Of a stretch of DNA of 64,000 nt, positions 38,083 through 47,094 are shown in pieces. The DNA is from Dehalococcoidia bacterium (lineage in GTDB: Bacteria; Chloroflexota; Dehalococcoidia; Dehalococcoidales; Fen-1064). The first letter of the stretch is position 1, and each line of letters starts with the position of its first letter. Under the pieces are notes generated by a model, which saw only the letters and a list, made by a program, of their open reading frames with translations, was not told where the DNA came from and made no database searches. The position numbers and the translations under genes are program-made. The stretch is from NCBI GenBank assembly GCA_011170375.1, contig DUEV01000001.1:186001-250000 (forward strand). The letters run 5' to 3'.

Positions 38083-38772
38083 CTATTCTCGGAGCGTATC
38101 CATGGTGAATGATTTGCTGTGCCCGGGATATATGGTCTTGATATTCAAGCTCTTCAATTTTTCTACACTAGTGTGGGCTGCTGTGGAGTCGTCTATTATT
38201 GAATTGAGATGTGGCTTTTCCGATTTATCAGATTGTAATAAAAGATCGCCACCAATCAGGTCTCCATCGGCTGTTAGAATTCCTATTGAGCCCCTTGAGT
38301 GACCTGGGATGTGAATTACTTTGGCATCCAATCCAAATTCAGAGAGATTATATCCGTCCTCAATATATATATCAGGCGTAAATCTTTCAGCTTTACCAAA
38401 TCTAAAGAAAATAGGGGTAAAAACTCTAGCAAGAGTTCTCACTAAGATATTGGGCTTCTTTCGATTCCAAAAGATGTCTCCATGTTCAACCATTCCTGCA
38501 TCGTCACGGTGCATAGCTATTCTTGCACCGAACTTTTTACGGAGGTGAGCCGCATTTCCGGTGTGATCAAAATCTCCATGGGTTAATACGATGAGTTCAA
38601 GGTTGCCAGGTTGACAGCCCGCATTTTCGAGTTCTCTGTCGAGGTCAGTGCGTTTATTTGAACACCCTGTATCGATCAGGAAAAAGCCAGCATCGATTTC
38701 TATCAGGTAGCAATTCACATCGCCTGATCTGTAAGGTAGCAGTAAACTAATAGTGTGAATTTTTTGTTTCAT
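38083..38772 (-). CDS. Metallo-beta-lactamase-fold hydrolase, paralog of 2081..2758
   Basis: LIVLTHGDFDHTGNAAHLRKKFGARIAMHRDDAGMVEHGDIFWNRKKPNI; likely start MKQKIHTISLLLPYRSGDVNCYLIE at 38772. Confidence 0.85.
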   Translation of the reverse strand: MKQKIHTISLLLPYRSGDVNCYLIEIDAGFFLIDTGCSNKRTDLDRELENAGCQPGNLELIVLTHGDFDHTGNAAHLRKKFGARIAMHRDDAGMVEHGDIFWNRKKPNILVRTLARVFTPIFFRFGKAERFTPDIYIEDGYNLSEFGLDAKVIHIPGHSRGSIGILTADGDLIGGDLLLQSDKSEKPHLNSIIDDSTAAHTSVEKLKSLNIKTIYPGHSKSFTMDTLRE

Positions 38773-38830
38773 ATTATTTTTCTGGAGGATTATGATTAGT
38801 CTACTCCTACATAGAATGCCACTCTTTGAG

Positions 38831-38979
38831 TTACGCTGTTGGTATAATAGCCTCAGGAACGGGTAGCTGGTAGCCCAACAAACTATGCGGACGTAACTGA
38901 TTGTACTCCTGCCACCGCTTCTCAATCAATATCTGCATCATAAACAAGCCTCTAAGCGAAATAGTCCGCCGACCGCCTG
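38831..38979 (-). mobile_element. Remnant of an IS3-type transposase (C-terminal integrase fragment)
   Basis: RTISLRGLFMMQILIEKRWQEYNQLRPHSLLGYQLPVPEAI resembles the typical (W)xxxYNxxRPHSxLGYxxPxEAI transposase C-terminus; rest absent. Confidence 0.8.
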
Positions 38980-39123
38980 ATCCTGGTAAGTCAGACCGCT
39001 GCCTGAGGCCGGTTTCATATTGAATTATTGGGTCATGAGCGATAAGATGTTTGAGAGAAAGGAGATGATGTACATAAAACCAAATAGAGTATTCACAACC
39101 CAATTATTAAAAGGAGAGATTCA

Positions 39124-40413
39124 ATGACAGAAGAAAAACTAGATCCGAGTGAACTAATCAAACCCGGCACGGCACCGGATGTCGGCCCTTATCCCTGGCC
39201 TGAAATCTGGGAAAAGCTGTCGCCTGACATCAAGGCGGTTATCGAACGCTATGCCAGGATGCCCGAAGATCATCCTAAGCCGAAGGGTTTGCGCCCTCTC
39301 GCCATGGTCGATGCCCGCTTCCCCATGTACTACCAGACCTCGGTAAAGCAAGGCATGAGCCTATTGACCGACTACTTCGCCGCCATGGCGAGCCGTGACA
39401 TAGAAGGCGTGGCCGACACGTTGCACTTCCCCTACGCCACCTTCGACGAAATCTTTGGTGAAGTGGATCCCATCGTGTACAAAACGCCTGATGATTTTAT
39501 AAGTAATCCGCCCCCTTCCATGAGGGTGGGTACTGGCATAGACGCCACGCTGAAGCCGGGCACTTATGACATCCTCGACAACATGCAGTTGTTGATGTAC
39601 TCGCCGATTCATGCTGGACTGGAGCTGACCTATACGCGGTATCGGGGAGACGGCCAGAAGCTTGGCACAAGCCAGGGCATTTATGGTGTGACGAATAATG
39701 ACGGCAAATGGGGAATCCAGCTCTCTTCCTTGCTGTACACACAGGCGGGCTGGGAAAATGTCGCTCGCGATGACGTGGAGGCCGTGCTGTATAATAACGA
39801 GCGCAATACGATGTGGGGCTACAACATCATTCCCTGGCCGGGTGTGGGCTCGACGCAGGAACTGATTGACCTGCGAGGTCTGGGTGGCTCGGCCGAAGAA
39901 GGGGAGGAGGTCGTCGAACTGCGTACCGCCAATCTGCGTTTGCCGTGGACCGTGCAATGGTTGTATTCCTCTCGCGGTGGTGCTCCCATGTCTCCCTACA
40001 ACTACAAGGGCGTTAGGGACCGGCTGCGCGTCGCTGAACCCGGGATGACGAGACGGACTGGCGGGGTTAATGGTGGCAGCACCGATGGGATACTTGGCAA
40101 TTCCCCTCTGATTGGCGACGAGGAGACACCAGGTTTATTCTTTAGTGTTGCCGGTCAAGGGGTGGGCCGCTGGGCCTATTCGCTGCCGCTGCACGATGTA
40201 CGCGTGCTGCACGCTTCTATGAACAAGGCCCACATAATTGGGGGTTATGTTCGTTTTACCGCCGATGGGCACCAATCATGTGAGCTCAGGAGCTTGGGCG
40301 TGATGGCGTACCGGCGTGGCCGTTGGGAAAGGGCCGGCGGTCTCGGCGGGATGGTCCGTCGTGATTGCACGAATGACCCGATACAAGAAGCCTATTATAG
40401 TGAGTTCTGCTGA
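39124..40413 (+). CDS. Hypothetical protein, possibly containing SnoaL/NTF2-like domain(s)
   Basis: Complete ORF with RBS aaaggagag; GMSLLTDYFAAMASRDIEGVADTLHFPYATFDE resembles an NTF2-like N-terminal helix. Confidence 0.5.
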   Translation: MTEEKLDPSELIKPGTAPDVGPYPWPEIWEKLSPDIKAVIERYARMPEDHPKPKGLRPLAMVDARFPMYYQTSVKQGMSLLTDYFAAMASRDIEGVADTLHFPYATFDEIFGEVDPIVYKTPDDFISNPPPSMRVGTGIDATLKPGTYDILDNMQLLMYSPIHAGLELTYTRYRGDGQKLGTSQGIYGVTNNDGKWGIQLSSLLYTQAGWENVARDDVEAVLYNNERNTMWGYNIIPWPGVGSTQELIDLRGLGGSAEEGEEVVELRTANLRLPWTVQWLYSSRGGAPMSPYNYKGVRDRLRVAEPGMTRRTGGVNGGSTDGILGNSPLIGDEETPGLFFSVAGQGVGRWAYSLPLHDVRVLHASMNKAHIIGGYVRFTADGHQSCELRSLGVMAYRRGRWERAGGLGGMVRRDCTNDPIQEAYYSEFC

Positions 40414-40460
40414 CGTGGAAAGCAATTAAAGGTTACAGCAGAAACTTCTCACCTAACGAC

Positions 40461-40497
40461 AAAAAAAGAAATGGGTTCCAGAACATCTCTGGAACCC
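40461..40497 (-). terminator. Rho-independent terminator downstream of tmRNA
   Basis: GGGTTCCAGA-acatc-TCTGGAACCC with A7 (T7 on minus strand) at 40461-40467. Confidence 0.85.
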
Positions 40498-40507
40498 GTT
40501 ATTATTC

Positions 40508-40863
40508 TGGTGGAGACGGGGGAGAGTTGAACTCCCCGTCCAAAGGAAGCTGTCCAGAATATCCTACAGGCTTAGTCAGCTCTTTGATCTCACCCGGCTG
40601 GCCCCTGCTGACCGGGTCCAGGCAGGCCAGTCGATTTCTCTTTCACCGCCTTAGTCGACCCTGGGGCGGTGGCACCCCGACTTTTCGTCACCCACTCCCC
40701 ACCCGCCGGGGTGGGGTAGGGGTGGATGTGCTGCCTATTTAATTAGGCGGCAACTAGTACTGGTTCTTTGCCAGTTATCTTTTGCCACTTGTTTAATGAG
40801 GGTAGCGGCAACCTCAGCCTGCAATCCTGTAACATACTTCCCCTGTCGAAACCACGCGTCCCC
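40508..40863 (-). ncRNA. ssrA: Transfer-messenger RNA (tmRNA)
   Basis: 5' GGGGACGCGTGGTTTCGAC pairs with 3' CGTCTCCACCA (7-bp acceptor stem); T-arm GGACGGGGAGTTCAACTCTCCCC; tag ORF GKEPVLVAA* at 40743-40772; located next to smpB. Confidence 0.95.
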
Positions 40864-40892
40864 ATTTAGCTTTGTCCGCGTGACTGTATCTG

Positions 40893-41357
40893 TCACCTCC
40901 TCGGACCGACCTTAGTTTTAACGGCGCGCTCTAGAACCCGGTCTGTCTCCCGACGCATTATTGTTTCACGCTTGTCATAGAGCTTCTTGCCCCGGGCGAG
41001 CGCCACCTCCAGCTTGGCAATGCTATCTTTAATATACAGTCGTAACGGCACCAGAGTAAAGCCCTTTTCTGCCACCGTGCTGGTGAGGCTGGTAATCTCC
41101 TTGCGGTGTAGCAGGAGCTTGCGTGGCCGGGTAGGCTCGTGGCCGAGGTAGCTGCTTGCCTGATAGCGAGCGATATGGGCGTTCAGCAGCCACAGTTCCC
41201 CGTTTTCGGGGCGCACGTAGGCATCGCCCAGGCTGACCCGGCCGGCGCGGATTGACTTTATCTCCGAGCCGGTAAGCACCAGTCCGGCCTCTACGGTGTC
41301 CATGATATGATAATCACGGCGGGCTTTACGATTGGTAGCAACTGCTTTAATAGGCAT
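40893..41357 (-). CDS. smpB: SsrA-binding protein SmpB
   Basis: NRKARRDYHIMDTVEAGLVLTGSEIKSIRAGRVSLGDAYVRPENGELWLLNAHIARY; start MPIKAVATN at 41357 preferred over the ORF-track start. Confidence 0.97.
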   Translation of the reverse strand: MPIKAVATNRKARRDYHIMDTVEAGLVLTGSEIKSIRAGRVSLGDAYVRPENGELWLLNAHIARYQASSYLGHEPTRPRKLLLHRKEITSLTSTVAEKGFTLVPLRLYIKDSIAKLEVALARGKKLYDKRETIMRRETDRVLERAVKTKVGPRR

Positions 41358-41621
41358 TGTCCTACTTAAATGATAACACAATAGAAAAGGGACATAAATA
41401 TGGAGACGGGTTGACAGAGCGTGGCGGAATAAGGAAACATGGAATATTTCCTCCACATAAAGCATGAATGGATTGACGGCAGTACCTAAAGGGTATTAAT
41501 ATTGGCCAGGTAAATTTGTAAATGCACTTGACGAATCGAATCTTCTCACCAGGCAGGACACCGGCTGTTCCGTATCTTTCTGCACTTCACCCCACAAAAA
41601 AATACTTGGGATGAGGTTGAA

Positions 41622-42623
41622 TTGCGCTTAAAACAACTGTTTACTCGCAGGTTTGTCTTGTTAGCCATTATAGCGGTGGCTTTGCTGACGGTGCTGCTAG
41701 CTTTAATGGACTGGGAAAAGGCCTGGCAACTCGGTGAGAAGGCGGACTGGAAGCTGGCACTGATAGCATTTCTATTTATTGCTCTTTCATACTTCTGCCT
41801 GAGCGGTGCTTTTGTATCGATATGCAGGACCATAAGCATAACAATACCACGGCCAGATGTTTTTAAGATTGGTATTTTATCCGTAACACTGGACAACATA
41901 CTGGCCTTCGGGGGTCTTGCCGGTCATTCCCTGCGTGTTTTGCTGATGCAACGTGACCAGACGCCGGCAGGTAAGGTTATGGCCGCGTCGCTCTTGCATT
42001 CTTATTTCAATGCCATTACACTGGCTACCATTTTCCCAATAGGACTTGTCTATGTCCTCGTGACTTATGACCTGCCCGTCTACAATGTAGTAATCCTGAT
42101 TGTGTTCACGAGTGGTTTTTTTATTGGGCTGGCTATTGCTGCCCTGCTTCTATTCAAAAGCGCCCTGAGGAAGTGGATACTAGATAAAATAGACCGGTTG
42201 TGGCGCTTTTTCTTCAAGCGAAATATTACTTCTTTCCTTGCTGCCTTTGACATGGCAATGAGCGATGGCTTGGCTGCGATGCGGGGTCGGCCGATAGTGC
42301 TTGCTATCCCACTGGGACTCATTGTCCTTCAATGGGTGGTGACGGTTGTTGGTCTCTGGTTTTGCTTCAATGCCCTGGGTATCTCTCTCAGCCTCGGCTC
42401 ACTTCTGACCGGTTTTAGCGTTGGTATCTCTGCCGGTAACGTTGCCATGATACCCGCCGGACTGGGAATACAGGAGGCCTCCATGTCCGGTGTCTATGCA
42501 ATCTTCGGGACACGCTTTGAGCAGGCCGTCCTGGCCTCGCTGCTCTTCAGAGTTCTGTACGATATTATCCCCTTCGTGGTAAGCCTGCCCTTCTATCGGA
42601 AACTGCTCCAGAAGCTGGACTGA
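41622..42623 (+). CDS. Lysylphosphatidylglycerol synthase TM-region/UPF0104-like membrane protein
   Basis: Multi-TM; FGGLAGHSLRVLLMQRD, GNVAMIPAGLGIQEASMSGVYAIFG. Confidence 0.8.
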   Translation: MRLKQLFTRRFVLLAIIAVALLTVLLALMDWEKAWQLGEKADWKLALIAFLFIALSYFCLSGAFVSICRTISITIPRPDVFKIGILSVTLDNILAFGGLAGHSLRVLLMQRDQTPAGKVMAASLLHSYFNAITLATIFPIGLVYVLVTYDLPVYNVVILIVFTSGFFIGLAIAALLLFKSALRKWILDKIDRLWRFFFKRNITSFLAAFDMAMSDGLAAMRGRPIVLAIPLGLIVLQWVVTVVGLWFCFNALGISLSLGSLLTGFSVGISAGNVAMIPAGLGIQEASMSGVYAIFGTRFEQAVLASLLFRVLYDIIPFVVSLPFYRKLLQKLD

Positions 42624-42637
42624 GCGGGCTGATAGAA

Positions 42638-42823
42638 CTAGCTTTCCTCAGGGACAATAAACCACATAATGAGATAGACCCAGAGACCCAAGGTCCCGCA
42701 GAATATGGATGCTACGAAAATTACCCTGACAACGACGGGGTCGATGTCGAAATACTCAGCCAGACCACCGCAGATTCCCCATATTTTCCGGTCCTTACGA
42801 CTACGATAAAGTTTCTTAGCCAT
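42638..42823 (-). CDS. PspC domain protein
   Basis: KKLYRSRKDRKIWGICGGLAEYFDIDPVVVRVIFVASIFCG. Confidence 0.93.
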   Translation of the reverse strand: MAKKLYRSRKDRKIWGICGGLAEYFDIDPVVVRVIFVASIFCGTLGLWVYLIMWFIVPEES

Positions 42824-42881
42824 AACAGCCCCCTTTCAACGGTGGATGTATTGGTAAGTTGAACTCCAGTATAACCGATGT

Positions 42882-44030
42882 CTACAGTGCTTCGAGGACA
42901 AGCTCGACGATGTCCTTGACCTCGATTTCCTCTTCCTTGTTCATGGTGGTGACGCTGTCTTTGAAGTTGGCCAGGCAGTAAGGGCAGACGGCTGCCATGA
43001 CATTGGCCCCGGCGTCCAGCGCCTGCTCCAGACGGATATCGGAGAAGCGCTCGCCCTTCTTGGTCTCCTCCCAGATGCGGCCACCACCACCGCCGCAGCA
43101 CAAGCTGTTCTCATGGTGGTTAGCCATCTCCACCAGTTCTACACCGGGAATGGCCTCCAGGACCTCTCTCGGCTCATCGTAGACATCGTTGTGGCGACCC
43201 AGGTAGCAGGAGTCGTGGTAGGTAATTTTCTTGTTGATTTCTTTTTTAAACTCCAGCTTGCCCTCTTTGATTAGCTCGGCGAGGAACTGGGTCAGGTGTA
43301 CCACCTCATAATTGCCTTCAAGCTCTGGGTACTCGTTCTTAAAGGTGTGGAAGCAGTGGGGGGAGGCGGTGATTATCTTGGTAACACCGGCCTCGTTGAA
43401 CAGGGCGATGTTGCTCTGTGCCAGGCTCTGGAAAACGCTCTCAGCCCCCGCTTTACGTACACTCTCGCCACAGCAGGAAAGCTCATTGCCGAGTATGCCG
43501 AAGTCAACTCCAGCCTTCTTCAGGACCTCCACCGTGGCCGTAGCAACGCTGGTAAGCTGCGGGTCATAGGAGTTATAGCAGCAGGCCACGTAAAGTATGT
43601 CGGTGCCCTTGGTATGGGTCTTAATATCGAGGCCCTTAGTCCAGTCAAGGCGCTTTTCGCGGTCCTCGCCCTGCGGGTTGCCCACGCTGGAGATATTCTT
43701 TTCCGTAATACGGAGCGAATCGGGGACTCCGCCGATTCCCATCTCGGTAATTGCCCGGCGGAAAGACCGCCAGACATCAATAATCTTGACGCCACGCGGA
43801 CAGCGGTCGACACAGGCGTTACAGGTGACGCACAGCCACATATCCTCATCTTCGAAGTCGGGTAGACCCAGCTGTGCCTGGTGCATCGCCTTGCGTACCA
43901 GGAAGCCCCTGACCAGGTTCCAGGGGCAGGTACCGGTGCAGAGACCGCACTGGTAGCACATCTTAGCGATTTCACCGCCCTCTTCCTTGATGATGTCTAT
44001 TGCGTCCTGAAAGGGTGCTACTGCTTCCAT
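42882..44030 (-). CDS. HdrD-like (Fe-S)-binding protein with two CCG domains
   Basis: CYQCGLCTGTCPWNLV...CVTCNACVDRCPRGV ferredoxin motifs; ELSCCGESVRKAG and ENSLCCGGGGGRIW CCG motifs. Confidence 0.9.
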   Translation of the reverse strand: MEAVAPFQDAIDIIKEEGGEIAKMCYQCGLCTGTCPWNLVRGFLVRKAMHQAQLGLPDFEDEDMWLCVTCNACVDRCPRGVKIIDVWRSFRRAITEMGIGGVPDSLRITEKNISSVGNPQGEDREKRLDWTKGLDIKTHTKGTDILYVACCYNSYDPQLTSVATATVEVLKKAGVDFGILGNELSCCGESVRKAGAESVFQSLAQSNIALFNEAGVTKIITASPHCFHTFKNEYPELEGNYEVVHLTQFLAELIKEGKLEFKKEINKKITYHDSCYLGRHNDVYDEPREVLEAIPGVELVEMANHHENSLCCGGGGGRIWEETKKGERFSDIRLEQALDAGANVMAAVCPYCLANFKDSVTTMNKEEEIEVKDIVELVLEAL

Positions 44031-44057
44031 CTTGGGTCTTCCCCCTTATATCTCATG

Positions 44058-44924
44058 CTAGATTAAATTCTGTGCCTTCAAGGCCGGTACCGGGTTCTGT
44101 ATATGGCGCTTCATCCAGGACTTGAACTCTTTTTCACTGGTTCCCAGGGACAGTGCCAGCAGCTCACTGAAGTAGAAAGCGGGCACGCCAATAGTCTGTC
44201 TCAGTTCAATGTTTGCCTGGCAGAGTGGACAGGCGGTCACAAGGGCTACTGCTCCAGCGTCAAGGGCTGCCTGGCAGAGGTCATTACAGAGCTTGACGAC
44301 GACGTCGGTCCGGGCGAGCAACAGGCCCCCGCCGCAGCACTCCACTTTATGGCTCCAGTCTACAGGCTCCGCACCGATAGTGGTGAGCAGGTTGTCCATT
44401 ATCATCGGGTTTTCGGGGTCATCGAGCTGGGTGACCTTAGGAGGGCGTACCAGATAGCATCCGTAATAGGCAGCCAGCTTCAGTCCTTTGAGCGGTTTCT
44501 TTACCCGCTCCTGGATTTTTTCAAGCCCGACCTCACGAGCGAATATATCCAGGACATGTCTTGCTTCTATCTTTGCCTGGTAGGGTGCATCGATAATCTG
44601 CTCTATCCTCTGGCGTAATTCATCATTAGCACGGAGGTCGTGGTTGGTCTGCTTGAAGCGGAGGAAGCAGGCGGCACAGGACAAGGCCAGGTCGTGCCCC
44701 AGCTTCTCAGCGATGGCCAGGTTTCTGGCAGGCAGGGCCAGGGAAAGCTCGGGGTCGGTGCAGTGTCCCGAAGAAGCCCCGCAGCAGTTCCAGTCATCCA
44801 ACTCTACAAGCTCCACGTCCAGTAGCTTGGCTGATGCCCGTACCGACTCGTTATATTCCTTGGCTGTTGCCTCAAGTGAACAACCCGGATAGTAGCCGTA
44901 CTTAAGTGTCTTGCTCTCAGCCAT
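44058..44924 (-). CDS. hdrB: HdrB-like heterodisulfide reductase subunit B
   Basis: YGYYPGCSLEATAKEY, DDWNCCGASSGH, KVECCGGGLLLAR CCG domains. Confidence 0.9.
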   Translation of the reverse strand: MAESKTLKYGYYPGCSLEATAKEYNESVRASAKLLDVELVELDDWNCCGASSGHCTDPELSLALPARNLAIAEKLGHDLALSCAACFLRFKQTNHDLRANDELRQRIEQIIDAPYQAKIEARHVLDIFAREVGLEKIQERVKKPLKGLKLAAYYGCYLVRPPKVTQLDDPENPMIMDNLLTTIGAEPVDWSHKVECCGGGLLLARTDVVVKLCNDLCQAALDAGAVALVTACPLCQANIELRQTIGVPAFYFSELLALSLGTSEKEFKSWMKRHIQNPVPALKAQNLI

Positions 44925-45519
44925 TCTTTTTCTCCGTCTGCTGGAAGATGCGCTTGATGTTTGCCCTTCCCTTTATCTTGTCCGGCAAAACGGCCAGCTT
45001 GCCCCTTGAAAACATGTTGAAACCCATCTTCATATTATTGGGTAGCTCGCTGAGCTTGAAGATATCACGGCTGGTAAGCATATATCGCAGGATTAGCATA
45101 AGCTCGAACACCTTGCCGTAGCTCTTGACACCACCCAGAAAAGTGCGGTGGAACAGGGGCAACGGGGTCTGCTTGGTATACCCTTCGCGGAAGGCAATAT
45201 GCCTCAGGGTGTCCATTATCTGCACTATCTCGATATCATTAGGGCAACGGGTAGCGCAGGTCTCACAGCTAGCACACAGCCAGTAGGTCTTACTTTCCAG
45301 CACCCGATCTTTAAGCCCGAGCTGCACCATCCTCAATAACTGGTGTGGGGCATAGTCGAAGATATAGGCAAACGCACAGCCGGAGCTACACGCCTGACAC
45401 TGGTAGCAGCGTTCCAGGTGGGCGGCGCTGGCCCCAAGTACTTCCTGGGTGAAAGCCGGATCGGCGCTTTCCGTTCCTCGTTCACTGATGAGGCGAACCG
45501 TCATTTTTCTCCTATCCAC
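44917..45519 (-). CDS. hdrC: HdrC-like heterodisulfide reductase subunit C
   Basis: CYQCQACSSGCAFAYIFDYAPHQLLRMVQLG; CASCETCATRCPNDIEIVQIMD. Confidence 0.92.
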   Translation of the reverse strand: MDRRKMTVRLISERGTESADPAFTQEVLGASAAHLERCYQCQACSSGCAFAYIFDYAPHQLLRMVQLGLKDRVLESKTYWLCASCETCATRCPNDIEIVQIMDTLRHIAFREGYTKQTPLPLFHRTFLGGVKSYGKVFELMLILRYMLTSRDIFKLSELPNNMKMGFNMFSRGKLAVLPDKIKGRANIKRIFQQTEKKNG

Positions 45520-46631
45520 TCAAGCTCTTCTTCCTTGAAGGCGGTTGGAGGCAGCTCATCCTCCAGACTGCGCCCCGGGATATAGTCAAAGAGCTTCTGC
45601 ACGTTGGTACCGGTCAGCTGGAATATCTTCAGTAACGGGATGTCATTGGGGCAGGCCTCTTCACAGGCACCGCATCCGATGCAGGAAGCGGCCATATGTG
45701 TCATTCTGGTGAGGTGGAAGAGGAGGGTATCGGTGGGCATACGCATGGCCCCTTTCTTCTCCGCCGCCCCAAGATATTTTTCTGCCTCCAGTTCAAAGGT
45801 AGGAGAAATGAAGAAACACTCCCGGCAATAGCAGACGGGGCAGGCTACACGGCAGTTCTGACACTTGATGCACGGGCCAAAAACGGCGGCCAGTTTATCG
45901 ATACCGCCAATCTCTTCCTTGGTCCGCTCGAAGAACTTCTCCCGGATTCCCTTCATCTTGTCGAGGAGCTGGTCGACCGCGGTCTGACGCTGGGTGGCTG
46001 CCTGACTGTCCTCTTCGGCAGTGAGGCCAAGTCCTTCCAGCAGTTCTTTGCCCTTCTCCGTGCTGGCCAGGAGGACTAGACCCTTGCCCAGGTCCTGCCC
46101 AACCAGGCCGACGGTAAGGTCGGTCATCAGAGGCACGGGGTACTCGCATACCTGGCAGGCTGCCCGAAGCATGGGGTCCTCTTTTCCGTTCCAGGCGGCT
46201 TTCAGGAAGTCATCCGAGGTCTTCTCGGCAGCAAATTTCACGTAGTCACTCACCGAATAAGCCCCAGGGCAGTCGATTCCGATGAGGTAGAGGTTATCAA
46301 GCTGGGCCTGTCTTAGCTTCACCAGTTCAACCAGCGCCCTCAACTCGCAGGGCCGCATCACCACGGCAGTCTTCTTGTTGGCCGGTGTCAGCCTCGTCAT
46401 CGCCTGGATGATTCGGCCAGTGTTTACCGGCATCACCGGGGCGAAGACATCGGCCTGCTCGGCGTATTCAGGGTTGGTAACTAGGCCCTGTACCACGTTG
46501 TTTCCTGCAGGATGCGCCAGAGGCACCAGGATTGCTTCCACGACCTGCTTGTCCAGCAGGTCTTTCAGCAGGGCATTAATACTGCTGCGTATTTTCCCAT
46601 CCTTTACGGTCAGGGTAGCACTTTTTGTCAT
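45501..46631 (-). CDS. Iron-sulfur protein related to FrhB/FdhB (coenzyme F420 hydrogenase/dehydrogenase beta-like)
   Basis: VVMRPCELRALVELVKLRQ; CIKCQNCRVACPVCYCRECFF; CIGCGACEEACPNDIPLLK. Confidence 0.8.
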   Translation of the reverse strand: MTKSATLTVKDGKIRSSINALLKDLLDKQVVEAILVPLAHPAGNNVVQGLVTNPEYAEQADVFAPVMPVNTGRIIQAMTRLTPANKKTAVVMRPCELRALVELVKLRQAQLDNLYLIGIDCPGAYSVSDYVKFAAEKTSDDFLKAAWNGKEDPMLRAACQVCEYPVPLMTDLTVGLVGQDLGKGLVLLASTEKGKELLEGLGLTAEEDSQAATQRQTAVDQLLDKMKGIREKFFERTKEEIGGIDKLAAVFGPCIKCQNCRVACPVCYCRECFFISPTFELEAEKYLGAAEKKGAMRMPTDTLLFHLTRMTHMAASCIGCGACEEACPNDIPLLKIFQLTGTNVQKLFDYIPGRSLEDELPPTAFKEEELEWIGEK

Positions 46632-46640
46632 TATTGCCTC

Positions 46641-47075
46641 CTACAAAGCCCAGTCAGCAGACAAGGGATTCGGGCCTTGTTTCTTTGTCTCCTCGGTGAT
46701 TTCTCTGACCGCTGCGGCGAATTCCGGTCCCTCACTGGCACTTATCCATCTTGTCCAGATGCGGTTTGCGTCCAGTCCCAGGGACTCGAAGATGTTCTGG
46801 AGCATGGCCATCCTTCTTCTTGCCTTGTAATTACCGGATACGTAGTGGCAGTCACCGGGATGACACCCACCCACCATCACAGCGTCGGCCCCGGAAAGCA
46901 GCGACTTAATCAGGTAGACGGGGTCGACGGTGCCACTACACATGACGCGGATCGGATGGAGGTTGGGCGGGTATTGTGCTCTGGTCGTTCCTGCTAGGTC
47001 AGCCGCCGAGGCGGTGCACCAGTTACACAGAAAACCTATTATCTTGGGCTCAAATCCGTTACTACCTTCAGCCAT
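46641..47075 (-). CDS. MvhD-like (methyl-viologen-reducing hydrogenase delta) electron-transfer subunit
   Basis: KIIGFLCNWCTASAADLAGT; RVMCSGTVDPVYLIKSLLSGADAVMVGGCHPGDCHYVSGN. Confidence 0.95.
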   Translation of the reverse strand: MAEGSNGFEPKIIGFLCNWCTASAADLAGTTRAQYPPNLHPIRVMCSGTVDPVYLIKSLLSGADAVMVGGCHPGDCHYVSGNYKARRRMAMLQNIFESLGLDANRIWTRWISASEGPEFAAAVREITEETKKQGPNPLSADWAL

Positions 47076-47094
47076 CTATCTTACTCCTTGTGTC

